DNA of 7,883 bases from Bacteroidales bacterium UBA1769 (GCA_002314725.1 DCGV01000054.1:1-7883); one strand, 5' to 3'; counted from the first letter of the stretch, positions 1 through 6,344 are shown. The notes: generated by a model from the sequence alone, not told the origin. Numbers and translations are program-made.

Positions 1-133
1 TGAGCGCTTTTGCCAATGGCGAGGGTGGTAGTCTGTTCTTTGGCATCGACAATGACCATAGGGTTGTGGGGCTGGAGGATGTGCAGCATGTGACGGAGGT
101 TATCAGTTCTTTGGTGCGCGATAGGATGGATCC
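1..133 (+). pseudogene. AlbA_2 (Schlafen-type/divergent AAA-4) domain gene, truncated fragment
   Basis: Read from base 3 this stretch encodes SAFANGEGGSLFFGID followed by NDHRVVGLEDV. That matches the start of the AlbA_2 putative DNA-binding domain, whose hallmark is an 'AFANxxGGxLxxGVxDxGxVxGL' segment. Proteins with this domain are often transcriptional regulators or helicase-like proteins of about 400-600 residues, so only about 44 codons are present. The 5' end lies outside the window. At about base 134 the coding sequence runs into the tail of an acetyltransferase in another reading frame, and the chimeric ORF stops at the TAG at 234-236. The AlbA_2 domain is therefore cut inside its fold and the rest of the protein is lost, so the gene is very probably dead. 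The domain call rests on motif recognition by eye. Confidence 0.72.
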
Positions 134-319
134 GCTGCCGGAGCAGTCGTCGCGAAGTCGATGCCTCCGTATTGCGTGTGTGGAGGAGTGCCTGCTAAAG
201 TCATTAAGTTCTACTGGAGCATTGATGAGATATTAGAACATGAAGTAAAGCTCTATCCGGAAGAGGAGAGACTCTCGAGGGAAGAGCTTGAAAGAATAAG
301 AAAAGAGTATAACTGTTAG
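134..319 (+). pseudogene. 3' fragment of a hexapeptide-repeat acetyltransferase
   Basis: From base 134 the frame reads AAGAVVAKSMPPYCVCGGVP and continues through KVIKFYWSIDEILEHE to a TAG at 317-319, 61 codons in all. It aligns without a gap to the last 61 codons of the intact acetyltransferase downstream (791-973, plus the stop to 976). It holds only the final left-handed beta-helix turn and the C-terminal helix. The N-terminus and catalytic histidine region are missing, replaced by a piece of an unrelated AlbA_2 gene. No start codon serves this frame in a sensible position, so it is a non-functional remnant, left either by a deletion joining two genes or by recombination between polysaccharide loci. 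Confidence 0.85.
206..270 (+). repeat. Near-identical duplicated block, copy 1 (partner 863-927)
   Basis: This 65-base block differs from 863-927 at one position (GTA versus GCA codon). The 45 bases just upstream (161-205 versus 818-862) differ at nine positions, all third-codon positions and all synonymous. Downstream of 270 the two copies diverge in both DNA and protein. The sharp rise in identity suggests a recombination or gene-conversion tract. Confidence 0.8.
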
Positions 320-367
320 CGGCTGAAACCTGTTTTTCAGTTGCAGACGAAAAAGAGTAACTGAAAT
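320..367 (+). other. Short intergenic gap with a small hairpin (323-340)
   Basis: CTGAAA at 323-328 can pair with TTTCAG at 335-340 around a six-base loop. The stem is short and no T-run follows, so it is not a convincing terminator. It may slow transcription after the dead fragment or mean nothing. No Bacteroidota-type -7 element (TAnnTTTG) is visible here, so transcription of the next gene probably comes from upstream. Confidence 0.35.
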
Positions 368-976
368 ATGGGAATATTCAAAAAATTGAAACGCAACTCT
401 CATTTGAGAGGGATTTATAATTTATACAAAGGTTACATAGGCGTTAATAGGCGGGATTTTGGCTATATCGCAAAAGATGTGTTTTTAAGTCCCCCTATTT
501 CAATAAGCAATCCCAAAAATGTTTTCTTATATGGTGACAATGGGCTAACAAATGCGAGCATTATGACAACAAATGCAAGATTTATTATGAAACCTCATTC
601 TGGTGCTGCAGAAGGTCTTAGGGTTTCCACAGGAAATCATGCTAGGATTGTTGGCCGTTTTTATAGAACCATAACCGAAGAAGAGAAGCCTAAAGGGTTG
701 GATAAAGATGTTGTTGTGGAATCTGATGTATGGATTGGACGGAATGTTACACTTTTGAGCGGAGTAACTATTGGCAGAGGAACTACTGTTGCAGCAGGAG
801 CGGTGGTCTCTCGTTCAATGCCACCTTATTGTGTATGCGGTGGAGTCCCTGCCAAAGTCATCAAGTTCTACTGGAGCATTGATGAGATATTAGAACATGA
901 AGCAAAGCTCTATCCGGAAGAGGAGAGGTATACAAGGGAACAACTTGAGGAAATAATGGAGAGGTATAAGAAATAG
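368..976 (+). CDS. Hexapeptide-repeat (left-handed beta-helix) O-acetyltransferase, polysaccharide type
   Basis: A 202-residue protein of the LbH acyltransferase superfamily (relatives of WcaF, LacA/maltose O-acetyltransferase and CysE). It probably moves an acetyl group from acetyl-CoA to a sugar hydroxyl during capsule or O-antigen synthesis in the cytosol. The N-terminus (1-35) is basic and helical. Beta-helix turns follow from about residue 40, with a STGNHARIVGRFY segment at 87-99 whose His91 is the likely catalytic base, then hexapeptide repeats at about 115-150 (VWIGRNVTLLSGVTIGRGTT) and the family-typical closing segment GGVPAKVIKFYW at 158-169. A charged C-terminal helix ends the protein. 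The exact acceptor sugar cannot be told. The gene lies 9 bases before the next one. Its tail is duplicated upstream at 134-319. The ATG at 368 has no clear Shine-Dalgarno, which is normal for Bacteroidota; length and N-terminal pattern support it. Confidence 0.88.
   Translation: MGIFKKLKRNSHLRGIYNLYKGYIGVNRRDFGYIAKDVFLSPPISISNPKNVFLYGDNGLTNASIMTTNARFIMKPHSGAAEGLRVSTGNHARIVGRFYRTITEEEKPKGLDKDVVVESDVWIGRNVTLLSGVTIGRGTTVAAGAVVSRSMPPYCVCGGVPAKVIKFYWSIDEILEHEAKLYPEEERYTREQLEEIMERYKK
863..927 (+). repeat. Near-identical duplicated block, copy 2 (partner 206-270)
   Basis: This block lies inside the intact acetyltransferase and encodes residues 166-186 (KFYWSIDEILEHEAKLYPEE and one more Glu). It matches 206-270 with one mismatch, while the adjoining upstream coding bases are saturated with synonymous differences. 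Confidence 0.8.
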
Positions 977-985
977 AAATAGGCA

Positions 986-2101
986 ATGAACGACACAGAG
1001 ATTTGTGATATTCTTCAAAAACTGCCCAAATCTAAGATTTCGGACTTTGATGATAGGACGATAGCCGTGATAAAGGAATCAGCTGATTACTGGCTCCCGA
1101 GAATCAAGTCGTCTGATTGCTCGAATTTTATGCTGCTTATTATAGAGTATTATCTTGAGAATGATAAACATCAGGATGCTCTTGATTTCTTGAATAATAC
1201 GTACTCGCGATATGAAAAGCATTGCGAGTATGAGTATGCTGCTAAGAACACTATATTTGAATTATGGGCACGGTGCATGTTAAGAAATGGTGACAGAGAA
1301 GGAGCAAAGGAAAAGATCAAGAAATCGATGTATTACCTATTCTGTGATAATATTTCTTGGAGAGGGTACGAGTTCTTTAGCTTTCGAACCTTTACAAACG
1401 AATTTTCCTTGGTTGAAATACAGAAGCACCTGTTAACTCTTGCTCACCCACGCAGATTCAATGATCCTTTGGATACACTATTTTTCCCATGGCTTCAAGA
1501 TAAACTAAATACTGCAAAGACAGATGAGGACAAGGAGATAGCAATCTTATTGCAGAAGGCAGCAAATTACATTAAAGTGCGTTGTTTTGCGCGATCAAGA
1601 GAATTGCCAGATGCGAAACATAGTGATGAAAAATATTATATAAAAACTCAGAACATCTCAGAAATTTCATCCTTGATGTGGGCACATTACTCCGATAGTC
1701 ATAAGGGATTCTGTATCAAATATCGATTTGACGAGAAAATTATGAATAATGATACGGGAAGGTATGTCGTATTCCGTATGGGTAATGCCCAGTATAAAAA
1801 GAATTTTCAAATAAGAAATGGTATCTCTTTGCAAGATGCCCTATATACGAAAGCTTTTGAATGGCATTATGAGAAGGAAGCAAGATTGATATCATTGAAC
1901 CCTCAAGACGATTTGGCTGATGACTTTGAAGATATCCCGATATCAGCGGATTGTATTCAGGCAATTTATCTCGGCGTTAGATGTAGTGAGGATAACAAAA
2001 ACAAGATGCTTCGTATTCTAAATAATACATCGATACCATTGTATCAGATGCAGTTTAGTAAAAAGAATATTTTTAGACTCGAAGCTGTTAGAATAGGATA
2101 G
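986..2101 (+). CDS. DUF2971 domain protein with helical (TPR-like) N-terminal region
   Basis: A 371-residue protein. Residues 127-371 carry the DUF2971 pattern: an aromatic start (YEFFSFRTF, 128-136), LAHPRRFNDPLDT at 152-164 with the diagnostic FNDPxD, VRCFARS at 198-204, SSLMWAHYSDSHKGFCIKY at 228-246 with the diagnostic MWxHYxxxHxGxC, a WHYEKEARL block at 293-301 and IYLGVRC at 327-333. The biochemical activity of DUF2971 is unknown; the domain is common in accessory and phage-defence-rich regions. Residues 1-125 are unrelated to that domain and look all-helical, with paired helices such as YYLENDKHQDALDFLNNTY at 55-73 and a 'NGDREGAKEKIKKS' repeat at 101-114, resembling TPR hairpins that could bind a partner protein. 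The start ATG is 9 bases after the acetyltransferase stop, suggesting co-transcription. The domain call is strong; the role is open. Confidence 0.82.
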   Translation: MNDTEICDILQKLPKSKISDFDDRTIAVIKESADYWLPRIKSSDCSNFMLLIIEYYLENDKHQDALDFLNNTYSRYEKHCEYEYAAKNTIFELWARCMLRNGDREGAKEKIKKSMYYLFCDNISWRGYEFFSFRTFTNEFSLVEIQKHLLTLAHPRRFNDPLDTLFFPWLQDKLNTAKTDEDKEIAILLQKAANYIKVRCFARSRELPDAKHSDEKYYIKTQNISEISSLMWAHYSDSHKGFCIKYRFDEKIMNNDTGRYVVFRMGNAQYKKNFQIRNGISLQDALYTKAFEWHYEKEARLISLNPQDDLADDFEDIPISADCIQAIYLGVRCSEDNKNKMLRILNNTSIPLYQMQFSKKNIFRLEAVRIG

Positions 2102-2169
2102 TGGGCGGTATGTTGAGGCGTCGTAATGGCGTCTAAGTAGGGATGTTAGAAATTAGAAAGGTAGGTGAT
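2102..2169 (+). other. Gap between DUF2971 gene and cupin gene
   Basis: These 68 bases include a hexamer direct repeat (GGCGTC twice, five bases apart) and an in-frame upstream ATG at 2143 that could add nine residues to the cupin. No TAnnTTTG -7 box or strong terminator hairpin is seen. Confidence 0.4.
2157..2161 (+). promoter_or_regulatory. Possible ribosome binding site deciding the cupin start
   Basis: AAAGG ends eight bases before the ATG at 2170. The alternative ATG at 2143 has no comparable purine run, and WbuC proteins normally begin with an M-K-x-I-D type N-terminus, as here from 2170. Confidence 0.4.
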
Positions 2170-2586
2170 ATGAAAATCGATAATGCGCTTATAGATGAGC
2201 TTTCTGCTCAAGCCAAGGAGTCCCATCGGCTTCGGGTGGCTTTTGATTTGAGGACTACTCCGGAGGATAATTCTCAGAGGATACTCAACGCTATGGAGCC
2301 GGGGACTGCGCTGCCGATACATAGACATAGAGGGTCAACGGTGGTTCGACAAGCTCACCAACCAATTGTGGTGATACTGAGAGGGAAGCATAGGCAGAAC
2401 TTCTATGATGAAACCGGAAAACTGGTGGAAACGCTGGTGATAGAACCTGAGACTGAGTGTGTGGGATTCAGTGTAGAGGTTGGACGATGGCACAATTCGG
2501 AATGTTTGGAGAACGGGACGGTGATACTGGAGTGTAAGGATGGGAGGTATGAGGCGTTGAACCCGGAAGATATAATGCAGAAATAG
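2170..2586 (+). CDS. WbuC-family cupin-fold protein with an in-frame repeat insertion
   Basis: A 138-residue cupin of the WbuC family, found in O-antigen and capsule gene clusters; its reaction is not established. Family features are the MKIDNALIDELSAQAKES N-terminus (1-18), HRLRVAFDLR (19-28), QRILNAMEPGTALPIHRH (36-53) with metal-ligand HxH at His51 and His53, VVILRGKHRQNFYDETG (67-83), the second cupin motif VGRWHNSE (104-111) with His108, and the closing ECKDGRYEALNPED (121-134). Between HRHRG and VVILRG lies an unexpected stretch, STVVRQAHQPI (56-66), which comes from a repeat at 2340-2363. The metal-binding Glu normally five residues after the second His is replaced by Val58. The reading frame is kept, so the product may still fold, but metal binding may be changed. 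It ends 11 bases before the PLD-fold gene. I prefer the ATG at 2170 to the one at 2143. Confidence 0.82.
   Translation: MKIDNALIDELSAQAKESHRLRVAFDLRTTPEDNSQRILNAMEPGTALPIHRHRGSTVVRQAHQPIVVILRGKHRQNFYDETGKLVETLVIEPETECVGFSVEVGRWHNSECLENGTVILECKDGRYEALNPEDIMQK
2340..2363. repeat. Interspersed imperfect-dyad repeat inside the cupin gene
   Basis: The 24 bases centred on TTCGACAAGCTCACC contain GGTG (2340-2343) that can pair with CACC (2356-2359), and GGTT (2343-2346) that can pair with AACC (2360-2363). From memory this TTCGACAAGCTCA-type element is a widely scattered short bacterial repeat that leaves stereotyped peptides such as VRQAHQP when it lands in a gene, exactly as here. No other copy lies in this window, so the repeat status rests on general knowledge. 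Confidence 0.6.
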
Positions 2587-2597
2587 TGGTATTAAAT

Positions 2598-3755
2598 ATG
2601 ATTTATTCCGTAACATCACTTGTCGAAACACTTCGCGAACAATGTGACAAAGCGCAACACCGCATTTGGATAAGTTCCCCTTTTATAGGAGGACTTAAAG
2701 ATGTCTGTCGAGTTCTTGGAGGAGCTTGGAAGAGAAGCGATATTGATTTTAAGGTGATTACAGATATTGAAACGGGATTCATCAGACAGGATACATATAA
2801 TGAGATAGTTCGCTGCCATCCTGACAGTATCAAATCATTGAAGAGTCTTCACGCCAAGGTGTATATTGTAGATGACTGGTGTTTGATTACATCTGCAAAC
2901 CTTACTGGTACTGCATTCAGTAAGAGATATGAGGTGGGTGTGGATAGCGTTGAGATTCGTGAAGCAGATAATTTCTTCCGGTCGATTTGGGATAATCCAA
3001 AGGCCAAGAGGGTGACAGTTTGGAAGAAGAACAAAAAACAAAACACGGATGATTTTGAAGATGGCGGAACCGGGTATGATCTTCTACAAAAGCTGCCAAA
3101 GTATTCTGCCGGAGCTCAAATGCTGGAAAAGTATCTTGAGAAGTGTTCCAGGTATATTGACTTTGCTGGAGAATATAATCGGATTACAGGCCGCTGTCAG
3201 ATGATGGTGGATGATGGTTTTACTCTTCTGCAGGAGGTGGATTATATGTTCAATTATCTTGAGCATGTGGATAAGGCATCAAAGTCTCTCAAGAAAGTGT
3301 GTTCAAGGACTACATCATCTAGGAATGCACTGATTAGACGATATTTTGGCGAGATCTCTGAACACTACGAGAATAATCGTAATGATGAGCTTAGGCGGGT
3401 GAAAAGCGCGAGACTTGTTAAAAGACTCACTTCTCCCAGAAAGATCAAGACATTAACTTCAGAGGAAGCTCGAAAAGTTGTCGATACTTTCAACTGCTTT
3501 GGATTAGGGAAAGATATGCACGGGCATGCCAGTCGATTTGTCGCCAATAATACTATTGAGGAAATCAGGGCTAAATGGGATGCTCTGCTTAATCATGGTG
3601 ATATTACTGCACAGAAAGTTACGGAGTGTCGGAAACTGAGATACTGTGGAGAATCGAGCGTTAGTGAATTGATAGCTTGGCGATTTCCGGAGAAATACCC
3701 GATTATGAATACATGTTCGAAAAAGGGATTGTGGTTTTTTGGGGTGGAGGTGTAA
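2598..3755 (+). CDS. Phospholipase D-fold (HKD) protein with long C-terminal extension, possible nuclease
   Basis: A 385-residue protein. Residues 5-120 form one PLD-like half-domain: a core strand with RIWISSPFIGG (22-32), FKVITDIE (51-58), then the HKD motif SLHAKVYIVDD (83-93: His85, Lys87, Asp92) and ITSANLTGTAF (97-107), where N101 is the usual following Asn. Single-HKD proteins of this kind act as dimers, often as DNA endonucleases in restriction systems. After a charged linker (143-160) comes a mostly helical part with basic residues at 230-285 (SRNALIRRYFGE, LRRVKSARLVKRL). The end, YCGESSVSELIAWRFPEKYPIMNT (349-372) and KKGLWFFGVEV (375-385), resembles a helix-hairpin-helix-like module of DNA-associated proteins and stops just where such modules usually continue, so C-terminal truncation is possible. 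ATG 2598 is preferred; a GTG at 2586 overlapping the cupin stop would add four residues. No signal peptide is seen, so it is cytosolic. Confidence 0.75.
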   Translation: MIYSVTSLVETLREQCDKAQHRIWISSPFIGGLKDVCRVLGGAWKRSDIDFKVITDIETGFIRQDTYNEIVRCHPDSIKSLKSLHAKVYIVDDWCLITSANLTGTAFSKRYEVGVDSVEIREADNFFRSIWDNPKAKRVTVWKKNKKQNTDDFEDGGTGYDLLQKLPKYSAGAQMLEKYLEKCSRYIDFAGEYNRITGRCQMMVDDGFTLLQEVDYMFNYLEHVDKASKSLKKVCSRTTSSRNALIRRYFGEISEHYENNRNDELRRVKSARLVKRLTSPRKIKTLTSEEARKVVDTFNCFGLGKDMHGHASRFVANNTIEEIRAKWDALLNHGDITAQKVTECRKLRYCGESSVSELIAWRFPEKYPIMNTCSKKGLWFFGVEV

Positions 3756-3791
3756 AATTGTACATTTCAAGAAATTAAATAAGGACTGTCC

Positions 3792-3809
3792 GAAAATTGC
3801 GGAATTTTC
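3792..3809. repeat. Perfect 7-bp hairpin, possibly the end of a lost mobile element
   Basis: GAAAATT (3792-3798) pairs with AATTTTC (3803-3809) around the loop GCGG. There is no following T-run, so a terminator is doubtful. The run-in GGACTGTCCG (3783-3792) resembles the terminal inverted repeats of some insertion sequences, but no transposase or matching second end is seen. Confidence 0.35.
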
Positions 3810-3946
3810 ATGCACACAACACAACTTCATATCAGCAAAATCTTCCGTCTTTCACAACCTTACAGTCTCCAGAGTATCAATTGGATAATTATTTCTTGAG
3901 ATTTACGGTCTTGATCTTGATTGATAAGATTACTGTTGAATGTTAT

Positions 3947-3952
3947 AAGGAG
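3947..3952 (+). promoter_or_regulatory. AAGGAG, candidate ribosome binding site for an alternative TTG start
   Basis: AAGGAG lies ten bases before a TTG at 3963 in frame with the ATPase gene. If used, it would add nine residues before the ATG at 3990. Weak use of Shine-Dalgarno sites in Bacteroidota makes this uncertain. Confidence 0.25.
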
Positions 3953-3989
3953 TATTTGAGGCTTGAGAAAATATACTGAACAGAGTGCT

Positions 3990-6344
3990 ATGAGTAAACA
4001 ATTTAGAATATTAGGCATAAAAATCAATCATGATTGTGCGGAAAGGTACGTCAAAACTTTAGAGCGGGGTAAACTATACCTATATGCCAATGATTATGAA
4101 GAGTGCGAAAACCAGCACCTCTTGAGAAAACGCCATATAGATTGTCCTCAGATATGTGATACTTTGTATAATATCAGGTGTGCCAATGGTAGAGAAGTAT
4201 CAGTAAGCATCTCTGCAATAGTTGGGCCCAATGGCTGCGGAAAAAGTACGTTGGTTGAATTGATTTTGAGGTTATTGAATAATCTTGCTTTTTCACTTGG
4301 TTTTACAGAAGTGCAAGAGGGGATTACCAGAATCTATGATCTGAGTGTCATATTGTATTATAAGATAGACGGTCATATTTACGCACTTGAGCAGTTGCGA
4401 GATGATATTACTGTGACTTTATACAAGGATGGCACTAGGTGTCTGAAATGCCCAAATGAAATTTCTGGCTATGAAAAATATGAGTGTGCCAAAGGGTTTG
4501 AGGATGAAATGTTCTATACTCTTCTGATAAACTATTCTTTGTATGCATATAATTCCAATTATTTTATTGGCGAGTCAGAAATGCCAGGTGTTTCTTGGAT
4601 TGATGAATTGTTCCACAAAAATGACGCATATCAGACTCCAATCGTAATTAATCCAATGCGTGATAATGGCAATATTAATGTCAATAAGGAAATGTACCTT
4701 TCGAGACAACGATTATTGGCATTGTACACGATGGCAGAGACTGTGAAAGAAAGAGAGGTTGACGAGGGTATTACAGCAAAGGGGTATGCTTTTTCATTGG
4801 AATCATTCTCGAAACTATTCTCAAAAGACCTTCAATCGTACGCACTCCAAACATTAACGATTAAAAGAGAATGGAGTAATTTTGATTTGATATCTATAGA
4901 TGTTGGAGCCAGAGATAGTTTTCTAAATTCTTTTTCGAGTTTTGTAGAGGATTTACACGATGATATTTGTATTCGTAATAATAAGTTATGGGATTGGATA
5001 GATGTAATTTATAATGATATCCATTCAAATGTTGGTGATCTCGGAGAAGCATTTGAAAAAGTAGCAAATACATACGGAAATCAGAGTGTGGTAAAGTATT
5101 GTCCTGATTTTGATAAAATCAAATCTTTGTTCACTAAAGGACAATATAAGTCTGTTAACATCACAATGCTTTACAGAATATATGTGATAGAATATTTGTG
5201 GGATTTATTGAAACAAAAGGGGCTTGTAAAAGGAAGTTTGAATGAGACGATATCTAACTCGACAGAGAAGAAGTCGCCCAAGGCTTCCGCGATGCTGTAT
5301 ATGGTGCATAAGTTTTTGTCAATAATGACGACATATAAACCGTACACAGATAGAGCGGCTGCTTTGTCATATAACTTCGATCTTCTTCTTAATTCGAGAA
5401 AGGGGTATATGAATACCTCAAATATTTCAGCAGAAGTTGATCAGATTTTAGGCACTCATGATTATACCACACTTAAACTTGAGCAAACAATAAGTTATCT
5501 TCGTAGGAATGATGACTATTTTGGAGCACAAAAATACTCTTTGGATATGTATGACTATGAGTGGTTTGTCTCATTCAATCAATTACATCAAGCATTGGGC
5601 GACGTTAAGGGAAGCGCATCCAATTATTTGATACGACAGATTCCTCCGATTTTTGAGGGCGACATCGTTCTTTCAAATGGTACTCATGAATTTCCATTGA
5701 GTTCATTGAGTTCTGGTATGACACAACGGTTGAATATCGTTGGTTCATTTCTTTACCACTTGAGAAATTTGGATTTCAGAGTGAATGATGCAAATCGATT
5801 GCAATATAGAAATATCAATGTGATTACAGAGGAGGTTGAATTATACTTTCATCCTGAATATCAAAAGAGTCTTGTCGAATACATTAGGAAACAGATATCG
5901 ATGTTGACATTAGAAAACATTGAAGCAATTAATTTCATCTATGTTACTCATTCGCCATTTATCCTTTCTGATATCCTAAAACACAATATATTATGCCTCC
6001 GAAATGGACGGATTGAAAATGATGTGATTCATCATACGTTTGGAGCTAACGTGTTTGATATTATGAGTGAAAGCTTTTTCTTGTCAAAAGGGGCAATCGG
6101 TGATTTTGCACAAAGGCATATTCATAACATCGCAAAACAATTAAAGGATGTAGAGCGGGATAAAAAGGGTTGTGTGGATTGTGCTGTGTTGTTTGAGAAG
6201 ATCATGTTAGTCGATGAGCCAATCATGCGAAAATTGTTGTTGGATAAGTATTACCATCTTTTCCCATATGCAGATAAAAAGCAGAGGATTATGGATTTGA
6301 AAAAACAACTTTCTGAACTGGAAAACGATGTGGAAGTTAAATGA
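3990..6344 (+). CDS. Large AAA/ABC-type ATPase, Septu PtuA-like defence protein
   Basis: A 784-residue cytosolic ATPase with an SMC/ABC-like head. Walker A is GPNGCGKST at 79-87. A PMRDNGNINVNKEMYLSRQR segment at 222-241 and a long helical insertion (about 245-540) separate it from the signature SSLSSGMTQRL at 571-581. Walker B is INVITEEVELYFHP at 609-622, with Glu-Glu (614-615) where most relatives have Asp-Glu. The H-switch is YVTHSPFILSDIL at 651-663 (His654). A conserved-looking tail FGANVFDIMSESFFLSKGAI (684-703) follows, then a charged coiled-coil end (705-784). EEVELYFHPE and the FFL tail are what I associate with ATPases partnered with HNH nucleases in Septu and type I-A retron systems. 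Its stop overlaps the HNH gene by 17 bases, implying translational coupling and a complex. It is longer than the PtuA proteins I know, mainly through the insertion. Start ATG 3990 is preferred to TTG 3963. The coding sequence is very AT-rich. Confidence 0.85.
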   Translation: MSKQFRILGIKINHDCAERYVKTLERGKLYLYANDYEECENQHLLRKRHIDCPQICDTLYNIRCANGREVSVSISAIVGPNGCGKSTLVELILRLLNNLAFSLGFTEVQEGITRIYDLSVILYYKIDGHIYALEQLRDDITVTLYKDGTRCLKCPNEISGYEKYECAKGFEDEMFYTLLINYSLYAYNSNYFIGESEMPGVSWIDELFHKNDAYQTPIVINPMRDNGNINVNKEMYLSRQRLLALYTMAETVKEREVDEGITAKGYAFSLESFSKLFSKDLQSYALQTLTIKREWSNFDLISIDVGARDSFLNSFSSFVEDLHDDICIRNNKLWDWIDVIYNDIHSNVGDLGEAFEKVANTYGNQSVVKYCPDFDKIKSLFTKGQYKSVNITMLYRIYVIEYLWDLLKQKGLVKGSLNETISNSTEKKSPKASAMLYMVHKFLSIMTTYKPYTDRAAALSYNFDLLLNSRKGYMNTSNISAEVDQILGTHDYTTLKLEQTISYLRRNDDYFGAQKYSLDMYDYEWFVSFNQLHQALGDVKGSASNYLIRQIPPIFEGDIVLSNGTHEFPLSSLSSGMTQRLNIVGSFLYHLRNLDFRVNDANRLQYRNINVITEEVELYFHPEYQKSLVEYIRKQISMLTLENIEAINFIYVTHSPFILSDILKHNILCLRNGRIENDVIHHTFGANVFDIMSESFFLSKGAIGDFAQRHIHNIAKQLKDVERDKKGCVDCAVLFEKIMLVDEPIMRKLLLDKYYHLFPYADKKQRIMDLKKQLSELENDVEVK

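Larger units (their letters stand above)
3756..3989 (+). other. 234-base gap, possible decayed 3' end of the PLD-fold gene or leader of the defence pair
   Basis: No intact recognised gene is present. One frame (stop at 3977-3979) is open for about 200 bases and ends with a protein-like string including DNYFLRF and KITVECYKEYLRLEKIY; a second frame (3742-3894) is open as well. Neither has a good start. These could be frameshifted remains of the PLD-fold gene's C-terminus, but I do not recognise them. A TAnnTTTG -7 element was searched for by eye and not found. A perfect AT-rich hairpin lies at 3792-3809. Confidence 0.4.

Noticed and set aside
323..340. Hairpin as a rho-independent terminator
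   Set aside because: The stem is only six pairs, AT-rich in half, and no T-run follows it.
1740..1964. Minus-strand ORF inside the DUF2971 gene
   Set aside because: Antisense shadow of a strongly motif-supported gene.
2143..2169. Upstream ATG giving a nine-residue longer cupin
   Set aside because: The extension (MLEIRKVGD) is not family-like, and the ATG at 2170 has an AAAGG upstream and the usual M-K-x-I-D start.
3504..3830. A 108-residue minus-strand ORF spanning the PLD-fold gene end
   Set aside because: It lies mostly antisense to a well-supported coding region and its translation is rich in Cys, Phe and His without any domain pattern.
3797..3979. A 60-residue + strand ORF as an independent gene
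   Set aside because: It starts at a TTG inside a hairpin, has no ribosome site and no recognised motif; kept only as possible decayed coding sequence.
3756..3989. Bacteroidota promoter (TTTG and TAnnTTTG) for the defence pair
   Set aside because: The only TTTG in the gap (3955-3958) is not preceded by TA at the required spacing, so no promoter can be supported.
3756..6344. Retron (non-coding RNA plus reverse transcriptase) because the ATPase-HNH pair resembles type I-A retron effectors
   Set aside because: No reverse transcriptase gene is in the window and the 234-base gap shows no long msr/msd-like inverted repeat by eye; a retron gene outside the window cannot be excluded.
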